Assembly: GCA_963977945.1 (NCBI GenBank)
Contig: CAXBQO010000020.1
Location: 1-13,722, forward strand
DNA length: 13,722 nt
Direction of reading: 5' to 3'
Source of the DNA: CALMJB01 sp963977945
GTDB taxonomy: Bacteria; Actinomycetota; Actinomycetes; Nanopelagicales; Nanopelagicaceae
The position numbers and the translations under genes are program-made. The notes under the pieces were generated by a model. The model made no database searches and had not been told where the DNA came from. It saw nothing but the letters and a program-made list of their open reading frames with translations. This document shows, one piece after another, positions 1-5,950 of this stretch (positions are counted from its first letter, which is position 1; every line of letters begins with the position of its first letter).

Positions 1-819
1 AATAGCTACAAAAGTTCCTAGCCCGCCATACTCCGCCGGACCTTTTCCAAACTCTTTAGTTGCCATCAACGCGTTGTAAATCTGAAAATTTAATCCAAAG
101 GTTGCCACAAAGAACACAGTAATCATTACCGCAAGTAAATCTTTTCGAGCAATCACATAATTTAGCGCCGCACCGATTTTGACTTCACTGCGTTGTTGTA
201 CCTCTTTAAATAACTTCTCCTCTTTCAAAGCAAATAAAGCACCAATTACAAATAAATAAGAAATAGCATTCAAAATAAATGATGGCCCGGTATCAAAAGC
301 GGCAATCATGAATCCGGATAAACCTGGGCCAACCAGCCTGCCCGCGTTGAAGTTTGCTGAATTTAGTGACACCGCGTTTCGCAAATCTTCTTTTGCCACT
401 AACTCTGAATTAAAACTTTGCCTAACAGGAGCATCTATCGCACCAGACAAACCTAAAGTAAATGCCAATATATAAACGTGAAATAACTCAACGGTTTTAG
501 TTATTACTAATAAGCCAAGAATTAATGCCGACAATGCACCAATTACATTTGTAAGGATTAATACTTTGCGTTTATTGAATCGATCTGCGATAGCGCCAGC
601 CCATAAAGAGAAAATTAGAGAAGGAAGAAACTGTAATCCCGTAACTATTCCAAGATCTTTACCACTGCCAGTTAGTTGCAGTACTAACCAATCTTGTGCA
701 ACACGTTGCGCCCAACTTCCAATATTGGACATTGCATTTGCAAAAAATAAAATTCGAAAATTAAAGTGTTTAAATGATCTGAAAGATCCACCAGATTTTT
801 GCTGTGAATCTGCGCTCAT
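1..819 (-). CDS. MFS transporter, N-terminal 273 residues (3' end outside window)
   Basis: This is a major facilitator superfamily exporter of the MFS_3 / EntS-like type, expected in the inner membrane as a proton-driven efflux pump; the substrate cannot be told. The frame is open from the ATG at 819 to the left edge, giving 273 residues, so roughly the last third of a normal 400-430 residue protein is missing because of the window edge. Visible marks are the N-terminal SNIGSWAQRVAQDWLV segment (about residues 31-46), the loop 2-3 MFS signature GAIADRFNKRK (about 75-85), the GAIDAPVRQSF segment near 127-136 and several hydrophobic helices. It diverges from the DUF2530 gene across a 75-base gap. 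No good Shine-Dalgarno precedes the ATG; a TAGGGT box ends six bases before it, suggesting a leaderless mRNA. MFS, DUF2530, cspB and DUF3027 genes are commonly neighbours in actinobacteria. Confidence 0.9.
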   Translation of the reverse strand, partial: MSADSQQKSGGSFRSFKHFNFRILFFANAMSNIGSWAQRVAQDWLVLQLTGSGKDLGIVTGLQFLPSLIFSLWAGAIADRFNKRKVLILTNVIGALSALILGLLVITKTVELFHVYILAFTLGLSGAIDAPVRQSFNSELVAKEDLRNAVSLNSANFNAGRLVGPGLSGFMIAAFDTGPSFILNAISYLFVIGALFALKEEKLFKEVQQRSEVKIGAALNYVIARKDLLAVMITVFFVATFGLNFQIYNALMATKEFGKGPAEYGGLGTFVAI

Positions 820-825
820 GGTGAA

Positions 826-831
826 ACCCTA
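826..831 (-). promoter_or_regulatory. Putative -10 box of MFS gene (leaderless)
   Basis: TAGGGT on the minus strand fits the actinobacterial TANNNT -10 pattern and ends six bases before the ATG at 819. That places the predicted transcript start on or next to the start codon. No convincing -35 is seen. The same spacing recurs at other genes in the window. Confidence 0.4.
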
Positions 832-882
832 CGCCTACTTGTCAGTAACTGAACTCAAATTAGACTTTCAAATCAAATAAAT

Positions 883-888
883 TATGCT
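883..888 (+). promoter_or_regulatory. Putative -10 box of DUF2530 gene (leaderless)
   Basis: TATGCT (4/6 to TATAAT) ends six bases before the ATG at 895, so the mRNA would begin at the start codon. An alternative upstream promoter is TTGTCA at 839-844 with TAGACT at 861-866, 16 bases apart, which would give a short leader. The gene has no clear Shine-Dalgarno, which favours the leaderless reading. Confidence 0.4.
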
Positions 889-894
889 GAGCAA

Positions 895-1071
895 ATGCGT
901 CAAGCAATATTTGTAATTGCACTTGGAATTGTGCTTTGGATTATCGCTTTGGTATTTGCAATTGTTATGAAAGCAGAACAAAAAGTAATTGCAATATGCG
1001 TCGTTGGTGCCTTACTTGGAGTTATTGGTCTGCGTTACACAATTAAACGCGGACGACGCGGCCAACTTTAA
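895..1071 (+). CDS. DUF2530-like small membrane protein (58 aa)
   Basis: A short gene of 58 residues beginning MRQAIFVIALGIVLW. It has two predicted membrane helices (about residues 4-25 and 29-46), separated by a short KAEQK loop, and a strongly basic tail (KRGRRGQL). Length, the two-helix hairpin, the G-x-x-G-rich second helix, the basic end and the position next to an MFS gene and a cspB-type gene match the actinobacterial DUF2530 family, whose function is unknown. The start is the first ATG in frame; an earlier ATG at 884 is in another frame and is soon closed. The stop codon TAA shares four bases (TTAA) with the stop of the convergent cold-shock gene. The family call rests on pattern and context, not on a search. 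Confidence 0.75.
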   Translation: MRQAIFVIALGIVLWIIALVFAIVMKAEQKVIAICVVGALLGVIGLRYTIKRGRRGQL

Positions 1072-1451
1072 GATTCGATTTCGCCAGCAATTCCGCGCAA
1101 CACTTTTGCTAAGCGCTCTGCTTCAGCTTCTGATGGATAACGGCCATGACGCAATCCATTTCCAACGCGATCTAAAATCTTTATGGTGTCTTCGATGATC
1201 ACCGCTAAATCATCGGCATTGGTGCGATTTGATCCGGCAATTGAGGGTGGCGCTTCAACAATTGAAACTGCCAACGCTTGTGGACCACGGCGGCCATCGG
1301 CAATTGAAAACTCTAATTTGGTGCCAGGTTTTACCGTAGCAACTCCAGATGGCAATGCCGAGGCAGAGAGATAAACATCTTCGCCCTCATCATTTGAAAT
1401 AAAGCCAAAGCCTTTTTCCAAACTAAACCATTTAACTCTTCCGGTTGGCAT
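1068..1451 (-). CDS. cspB: CspB-type cold-shock protein with C-terminal extension (127 aa)
   Basis: An RNA/ssDNA-binding cold-shock protein acting in the cytoplasm, probably as an RNA chaperone. Residues 1-66 form the cold-shock domain: MPTGRVKWF start, RNP1 motif KGFGFI at 13-18 and RNP2-like DVYLSAS at 25-31, where common Csps have DVFVH. The first half closes with the GRRGPQAL segment (53-60). Residues 70-127 are an extra, mostly helical extension (ADDLAVIIEDTIKILD... GRYPSEAEAERLAKVLRGIA) as in the ~135-residue mycobacterial CspB (Rv0871) group rather than the 67-residue CspA type. A good Shine-Dalgarno (AGAGGA at 1456-1461) fixes the start. A possible -10 (TAAAAT, 1475-1480) follows the terminator-like palindrome, so it may be transcribed separately from groEL and DUF3027. 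Confidence 0.92.
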   Translation of the reverse strand: MPTGRVKWFSLEKGFGFISNDEGEDVYLSASALPSGVATVKPGTKLEFSIADGRRGPQALAVSIVEAPPSIAGSNRTNADDLAVIIEDTIKILDRVGNGLRHGRYPSEAEAERLAKVLRGIAGEIES

Positions 1452-1474
1452 GAATTCCTCTCAATCAACCTGCA

Positions 1475-1480
1475 ATTTTA
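1475..1480 (-). promoter_or_regulatory. Putative -10 box of cspB
   Basis: TAAAAT on the minus strand (5/6 to TATAAT), 23 bases before the ATG at 1451 and upstream of a good ribosome binding site. The matching -35 position would lie inside the 1498-1515 palindrome and reads poorly (TTACCC), so promoter strength is uncertain. Confidence 0.3.
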
Positions 1481-1488
1481 TCGGATTT

Positions 1489-1515
1489 GAAAAATACTGG
1501 GTAATTAATTACCCA
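1489..1515 (-). terminator. Likely intrinsic terminator after DUF3027 (perfect 18-bp palindrome plus T-run)
   Basis: On the minus strand, just after the DUF3027 stop at 1523, lies a perfect palindrome of 18 bp (TGGGTAA, central TTAA, TTACCCA; 1498-1515). It is followed by GTATTTTTC (1489-1497). As RNA this is a 7-bp stem with a four-base loop and then a U-run, the layout of a Rho-independent terminator. A dyad operator for cspB is the alternative, since the -35 position of that gene falls in it. Confidence 0.55.
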
Positions 1516-1522
1516 AAGAAGT

Positions 1523-2380
1523 TCAAGTATGCGTAATTAACGCTTGCGAGTGCGCACCACAGCCATGGTCGACCGCTACTACTTTGCCATCTTGTGGCGA
1601 GAGCGCGTTTGCACACGCACCAAATGCAGCGCGTAATGAACCTGCTAGTGGAACAAAAAATCCGCAACTATGACATTGCGCAGGAGCTGCTTTTGCAATT
1701 GCAGCAAATGGACCGTGATTTCCGTTGTGCCAACGATTACTTGCAGCATCTTTTCCGGTAACTGAAAGTACTCGGGCTTTTCCTAAACCTAATTCATATA
1801 ATTCATTTAAATCTAAGCGATCAAAATCTTCATCTTCTGGCAACACCATTAATCCTGGAACTAATCGCTCATCATCTGCTGCTGTTGGAATAACATCGCC
1901 GATTCGCAAATCACCTGGTTGAACTCGTTGTTGATATGGAATCCAGTTTGGCGCCAACAAACTATCTGCACCTGGAAGTAAAACCACTTCACAAATTGTT
2001 GGCTCAGTTAAATTATCAACTCGAGCGACTCCAACACTCCAGTACCAACCACGATAACCCGGTTGCATTGCTGCAAATAAATAAGTAATTAACTCATCCG
2101 ATTCATCGCTGATGGAAAACAATTCGCCCACAAATTCTGGTTTACCAGCTTCAGAAATCGCAGCAGATTTAGCAATTTCTAGCGCGTTAAATTTGTCGTT
2201 TGTTCCTTGAGTGGCGGTAATTTTTTCTGGATAAGTTTTTTCAAATTTTATTGCTGGAGCAAGCTCCCGCGCACGCAAAGGCTCGGGAGCAGATTGCTCA
2301 GCAATTTCTTCCTGCTTATCAAGATTTTGTGAGGATGAACCCTTTAATATCTTTTTAAGCAGCGATTTCTTTTTGGCCAA
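1523..2380 (-). CDS. DUF3027 domain protein (285 aa)
   Basis: A cytoplasmic protein of the actinobacterial DUF3027 family; its function is not known. Family marks are the PGYRGWYWSVGVAR segment (107-120), the EVVLLPGADSLLAPNWIPY segment (131-149), RVQPGDLRIGD (152-162) and the C-terminal block CHSCGFFVPLAGSLRAAFG (236-254) to VDHGCGAHS (270-278). Four cysteines (236, 239, 256, 274) with nearby His272 and His277 could bind zinc; that is inference. The N-terminal 80 residues are basic then charged and look disordered. The start is TTG at 2380, the base directly after the groEL stop, and in the same frame; no other start codon fits before residue 80 and no strong ribosome binding site is seen, so translation is probably coupled to groEL. 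Confidence 0.88.
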   Translation of the reverse strand: MAKKKSLLKKILKGSSSQNLDKQEEIAEQSAPEPLRARELAPAIKFEKTYPEKITATQGTNDKFNALEIAKSAAISEAGKPEFVGELFSISDESDELITYLFAAMQPGYRGWYWSVGVARVDNLTEPTICEVVLLPGADSLLAPNWIPYQQRVQPGDLRIGDVIPTAADDERLVPGLMVLPEDEDFDRLDLNELYELGLGKARVLSVTGKDAASNRWHNGNHGPFAAIAKAAPAQCHSCGFFVPLAGSLRAAFGACANALSPQDGKVVAVDHGCGAHSQALITHT

Positions 2381-4006
2381 TTAGAAATCCATGTCTCCGC
2401 CGCCGCCAGGTGCTGGTGGCATCGCAGGTTTTGGTTCTGGTTTGTCAGCAATTACCGCTTCAGTTGTTAGGAACAACGCTGCAATTGATGCTGCGTTTTG
2501 TAATGCCGAACGAGTTACTTTTGCCGGATCAATGATTCCAGTTTTGATCATGTCGACATATTCGCCAGTTGCTGCATTTAATCCTTCGCCAGCTTTTAGA
2601 TGACGAACTTTTTCAACGATTACGCCACCTTCAAGACCTGCATTGATTGCAATTTGCTTTAACGGCGCTTCGATTGCGTATTCCACAATCTTTGCTCCAG
2701 TTGCTTCATCACCAGTTAATTTCAATTTATCAAATACGCCTTTGGCTGCTTGCAGTAAAGCCACGCCCCCACCGGCGACGATTCCTTCTTCGACCGCAGC
2801 TTTTGCGTTGCGCACCGCATCTTCAATGCGATGTTTGCGCTCTTTTAACTCAACTTCGGTTGCTGCGCCAGCTTTAATAACTGCAACACCGCCAGCAAGT
2901 TTTGCCAAACGCTCTTGTAATTTTTCTCGATCGTAATCGGAATCGCTTTTTTCAATTTCCGCACGGATTTGATTTACGCGACCCTTAATTTGATCAGCAT
3001 CGCCATTTCCTTCAACGATAGTTGTCTCATCTTTAGTGATAACAACTTTGCGAGCGGTGCCAAGAAGATCCATTGTGGCTTGTTCTAACTTCAAGCCAAC
3101 TTCTTCGGAAATTACAGTTGCGCCAGTCAAAATCGCGATATCTTGCAACATCGCTTTGCGGCGATCACCAAAACCAGGAGCTTTAACTGCTGCCGAACGG
3201 AAAGTGCCGCGAATCTTGTTCACGATTAATGTGGCAAGCGCTTCACCCTCAACATCTTCAGCAATAATCGCAAGTGGTTTTCCAGATTGCATTACTTTTT
3301 CAAGAATTGGTACTAACTCTTTAATGTTTGCAATCTTTGAGTTTGAAATCAAAATATAAGGATCTTCAAGAACTGTTTCCATGCGATCTGAATCAGTTAC
3401 GAAATATGGCGAGATATAACCTTTATCAAAACGCATACCTTCGGTTAGTTCTAGTTCTAATCCGAATGTATTGCTCTCTTCAACAGTGATTACACCTTCT
3501 TTACCAACTTTGTCCATCGCTTCGGCAATCATTTCTCCGATTGTGGAATCAGCGGCAGAGATTGATGCAGTCGCTGCGATTTGTTCTTTGGTTTCTACCG
3601 GCTTTGCCATTTTCAATAATTCAGTTGCAATTGAATCAACGGCCTTTTCAATTCCACGCTTTAATGACATTGGATTTGAACCGGCTGCGACGTTACGCAG
3701 ACCTTCTCTTACTAAAGCTTGTGCCAAAACAGTTGCAGTTGTGGTTCCATCACCTGCAACATCATCAGTTTTCTTAGCAACTTCTTTTACTAAATCAGCG
3801 CCGATTTTTTCCCATGGATCTTCTAATTCAATTTCTTTGGCGATTGAAACACCATCATTAGTAATTGTTGGTGCGCCCCACTTTTTCTCAAGCACAACAT
3901 TTCGTCCGCGTGGTCCAAGAGTTACTTTGACCGCATCGGCGAGTGCATTCATTCCCCGCTCTAATCCGCGGCGGGCTTCTTCATTAAAAGCAATCATCTT
4001 TGCCAT
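2381..4006 (-). CDS. groEL: Chaperonin GroEL (Hsp60, 541 aa)
   Basis: Full-length 60-kDa chaperonin that folds proteins in an ATP-driven double ring with GroES in the cytoplasm. Typical length (541). It shows VTLGPRGRNVVLEK (28-41), the ATP-site GDGTTT (85-90) with catalytic Asp86, and the late nucleotide-binding segment EEGIVAGGGVALL. The tail is PAPGGGGDMDF, close to the Gly-Met type of the main actinobacterial GroEL2 rather than the His-rich tail of GroEL1. No groES lies beside it, as is usual for actinobacterial groEL2. A perfect Shine-Dalgarno AGGAG (4016-4020) precedes the ATG by nine bases. The 263-base upstream gap holds no CIRCE or HAIR site that I can see, though it has weaker dyads. 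DUF3027 follows without any gap. Confidence 0.98.
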   Translation of the reverse strand: MAKMIAFNEEARRGLERGMNALADAVKVTLGPRGRNVVLEKKWGAPTITNDGVSIAKEIELEDPWEKIGADLVKEVAKKTDDVAGDGTTTATVLAQALVREGLRNVAAGSNPMSLKRGIEKAVDSIATELLKMAKPVETKEQIAATASISAADSTIGEMIAEAMDKVGKEGVITVEESNTFGLELELTEGMRFDKGYISPYFVTDSDRMETVLEDPYILISNSKIANIKELVPILEKVMQSGKPLAIIAEDVEGEALATLIVNKIRGTFRSAAVKAPGFGDRRKAMLQDIAILTGATVISEEVGLKLEQATMDLLGTARKVVITKDETTIVEGNGDADQIKGRVNQIRAEIEKSDSDYDREKLQERLAKLAGGVAVIKAGAATEVELKERKHRIEDAVRNAKAAVEEGIVAGGGVALLQAAKGVFDKLKLTGDEATGAKIVEYAIEAPLKQIAINAGLEGGVIVEKVRHLKAGEGLNAATGEYVDMIKTGIIDPAKVTRSALQNAASIAALFLTTEAVIADKPEPKPAMPPAPGGGGDMDF

Positions 4007-4015
4007 CTTTAAGTG

Positions 4016-4020
4016 CTCCT
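4016..4020 (-). promoter_or_regulatory. groEL ribosome binding site
   Basis: AGGAG on the minus strand, nine to ten bases before the ATG at 4006. It is one of the few perfect Shine-Dalgarno sites in this window and fits a highly translated chaperonin gene with a real 5' leader. Confidence 0.8.
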
Positions 4021-4063
4021 TCGTTTATCTTTCTTTCATTTTGCTGATAACTGAACTTTTCAA

Positions 4064-4089
4064 GGCTCAGCCAACAAAACCCTGGCTCA
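4064..4089. repeat. groEL leader repeats: GGCTCA direct repeat and AGCCA/TGGCT dyad
   Basis: GGCTCA occurs at 4064-4069 and again at 4084-4089, exactly 20 bases apart (about two helical turns). Overlapping it is a perfect dyad AGCCA (4069-4073), nine-base spacer, TGGCT (4083-4087). It lies 60-80 bases before groEL. The nine-base spacing is that of CIRCE but the arm sequence is not. It may be a regulator site or an mRNA hairpin; chance is possible with five-base arms. Confidence 0.25.
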
Positions 4090-4145
4090 ATTTGGTTTAT
4101 TCCTGTTTTCTATAGGCGGTTTACTCACACCCAGAGTGAAAACCC

Positions 4146-4316
4146 GTGGATAAATCTAATCTAAGGCTAAAGCCCCATCAAATTGAGCGGGTTGGGCGGT
4201 TAAAAGTGATGCTAGTTGAGCAAGAACTTAGGCAAAGTATTAGTGCAGAAACTAGCGCAGATTTATTTTTTACCGCGATTGATTTCGAGTATCGCGCAAT
4301 CTACGCAGCCGCTTAA
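4146..4316 (+). CDS. Doubtful small ORF in groEL-DUF3263 gap (56 aa)
   Basis: An open frame of 57 codons beginning with GTG at 4146 and ending in TAA at 4314-4316. The product would begin VDKSNLRLKPHQIERVGRLK and look helical and charged, then end DFEYRAIYAAA. It fills most of the gap upstream of groEL and overlaps the 3' end of DUF3263 on the other strand by 47 bases. Against it: no clear ribosome binding site, no -10 box at the leaderless spacing, and several codons (AGG, CGG) that are unusual beside the neighbouring genes. A frame this long can arise by chance here. I do not recognise the product. Confidence 0.2.
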   Translation: MDKSNLRLKPHQIERVGRLKVMLVEQELRQSISAETSADLFFTAIDFEYRAIYAAA

Positions 4317-4533
4317 CCAAAATTGGATGTGCTGCTAGCGCATCTTCTCGATCAATTAAATTATTAAGCAATTGATAATAATCAGGTGAAGTTAAATTAA
4401 ACATTTCTTTAATGTTTGCCTCTTTGGTTCCAGCATGTTTCCACCAATGATTTTCAAATTCCAGAATTCGATTTTCTAATTCGGTGAGGGGATTAGCGCC
4501 AGCATTCAACGCCGCCGAGTCATAGTTATTCAT
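4270..4533 (-). CDS. DUF3263 protein (87 aa)
   Basis: A small cytoplasmic protein of the actinobacterial DUF3263 family. Residues about 17-85 carry the full family pattern: LENRILEFENHWWKHAG (19-35), a middle segment KEANIKEMFNLTSPDYYQLLNNLID resembling a helix-turn-helix, and the basic end HPILVKRLRRLRDTR. DNA binding is plausible from that shape but not established. In other actinobacteria, including M. tuberculosis, a DUF3263 gene sits near groEL2, often with a LytR C-terminal gene; that second gene is not here. The start ATG at 4533 has no Shine-Dalgarno but a TAAGAT box six bases upstream. The gene reads toward groEL. Confidence 0.85.
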   Translation of the reverse strand: MNNYDSAALNAGANPLTELENRILEFENHWWKHAGTKEANIKEMFNLTSPDYYQLLNNLIDREDALAAHPILVKRLRRLRDTRNQSR

Positions 4534-4539
4534 GTTGTT

Positions 4540-4545
4540 ATCTTA
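4540..4545 (-). promoter_or_regulatory. Putative -10 box of DUF3263 gene (leaderless)
   Basis: TAAGAT on the minus strand (4/6 to TATAAT), ending six bases before the ATG at 4533, with AACAAC between. No good -35 is visible. The position predicts a leaderless mRNA. Confidence 0.4.
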
Positions 4546-4577
4546 AATATGAAGTGGCCATAAATCTGGGATTCCAG

Positions 4578-5942
4578 TTATAGCGTGGCGAGAATCTCCT
4601 CAATATCGCTGATATTTGTCCAAGGATTAACAATTGCAAAGCGCAGTATTGGTTTTCGATTGTGAGCAGATGGTGTGACAAATCCAATTTGATCTTTCAA
4701 TAATTTATCGCTCCACTCTTGATATTGCGCTGATTTCCAGCCAACTCTTTCAAACGCAACAATTGATAATTGTGGTTCCAGCAGCAATTTAAGGTTTGCA
4801 TTTTTCTTAATTAATTCCGCAGCCTGTTTTGCAGTTTCCATTGTCTTATCCATTGCTTTGGCATATTCATCGGTGCCGTGAGCGGCAAGTGAAAACCAAA
4901 ATGGTAATCCGCGCGCTCTTCTTGTTAGGTGAATCGCGTAATCAGATGGATTCCACTCTTTGTCCTCTTCTAACGGGTCAAGGTAAGCAGCTTTTTGAAT
5001 ATGCGCCGCCTTTGCCAATCTAGGATTTCGATAAATCAACGCACAGGCATCAAATGGAGCAAAGAGCCACTTATGTGGATCAACAATAAATGAGTCACAC
5101 ATTTCAACACCAGAAAATAATTTTCGAGTAGTTGGCGAACAAAGGGCTGCTAATCCATATGCGCCATCAATGTGAAACCAAATATCAAGTTTTTTCGCCA
5201 GATCTCCTACAGATTTAAGGTCATCAATAATCCCTAAATTTGTACTTCCGGCAGTTGCCACAATTGCAAAAATTTCATGACCTGGATTTTTTATTTTGAA
5301 ATCTGAAATAGTTTGTTCGCAGAGTTCTCCAGTTAATACTCCATCTTGATTTGGTTTCACTAATAACAACTGCACATCCATAACATCTGCAGCAGATTTA
5401 ATTGAAGCGTGAGATTCCGCGCTTGCTATCACTACCCAACGCCGAATTTGATCTAAGCGATCCTTATTTTTCTTTCGCGCAACATCACGAGCTACAACTA
5501 ATGCCGATAAATTTCCGATTGTTCCGCCCTGTACAAAAACTCCGCCAGATTGTTTTGGCATTCCGGCTAAATCACTCAACCAACGAAGAGCTTGATTCTC
5601 GGCGAATACTGCGCCAGCACCCTCAAGCCATGAGCCGCCATAAAGTGCGCTAGCACCAACAACTAAATCAAATAAGTTTGAGTACTCACTTGGCGCTGAT
5701 GGAATAAATGCTAAATATCTTGGGTGGTCGGTACTTATGCAGGCTCTGGCCAAAACATCTTTAAAAAGATTTAAAGTTTTTTCTCCGCCTAATCCTTGTG
5801 CAGTAATAGTTTGCCCAGCTAATTGTTCAAGTTCCTCTGGAGTTTTTGGACCATCTAACGGTGGATCATTTTTCAATCTCACCAATGAGTATTCCAATAT
5901 TTGTTCTGCTAGCCGCTCGACTTCATCATCAAATTGATGCAT
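4578..5942 (-). CDS. PLP-dependent group II decarboxylase, aromatic amino acid decarboxylase type (454 aa)
   Basis: A cytoplasmic pyridoxal-phosphate enzyme of the group II (AADC/GAD/HDC) decarboxylase family, which removes CO2 from an amino acid to give an amine. PLP-site residues are all present: VQGGTIGNLSAL (137-148), stacking His178 in AESHAS, Asp259 in HIDGAYG, and the Schiff-base Lys291 in VDPHKWLFAPFDA. Length (454) is a little under the 470-490 usual in this family; both ends look intact. The substrate is uncertain: tryptophan, tyrosine/DOPA or another aromatic acid are the family's common ones, and some members are amide synthases rather than decarboxylases. The ATG lies eight bases after the stop of the SDR-DUF2867 gene, so the two form an operon. 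Confidence 0.88.
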   Translation of the reverse strand: MHQFDDEVERLAEQILEYSLVRLKNDPPLDGPKTPEELEQLAGQTITAQGLGGEKTLNLFKDVLARACISTDHPRYLAFIPSAPSEYSNLFDLVVGASALYGGSWLEGAGAVFAENQALRWLSDLAGMPKQSGGVFVQGGTIGNLSALVVARDVARKKNKDRLDQIRRWVVIASAESHASIKSAADVMDVQLLLVKPNQDGVLTGELCEQTISDFKIKNPGHEIFAIVATAGSTNLGIIDDLKSVGDLAKKLDIWFHIDGAYGLAALCSPTTRKLFSGVEMCDSFIVDPHKWLFAPFDACALIYRNPRLAKAAHIQKAAYLDPLEEDKEWNPSDYAIHLTRRARGLPFWFSLAAHGTDEYAKAMDKTMETAKQAAELIKKNANLKLLLEPQLSIVAFERVGWKSAQYQEWSDKLLKDQIGFVTPSAHNRKPILRFAIVNPWTNISDIEEILATL

Positions 5943-5950
5943 TTGTGTGC

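Noticed and set aside
566..880. 104-codon plus-strand frame before DUF2530
   Set aside because: Runs antisense to the MFS N-terminus; the product shows no family pattern and there is no start signal.
3471..4115. Long plus-strand open frame (214 codons) across the groEL 5' part
   Set aside because: It is antisense to groEL, whose protein motifs are unmistakable; the product is low-complexity Ser/Ala/Ile and matches nothing.
4123..4137. ACTC-N7-GAGT dyad as a HAIR or CIRCE operator
   Set aside because: Arm polarity is opposite to HAIR, the spacer is seven rather than the nine of CIRCE, and arms are only four bases; kept only as a weak dyad.
4145..4153. CGTGGATAA, one base from a DnaA box (TGTGGATAA)
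   Set aside because: Single copy, with no cluster, no AT-rich unwinding tract and no dnaA/dnaN nearby; most likely chance.
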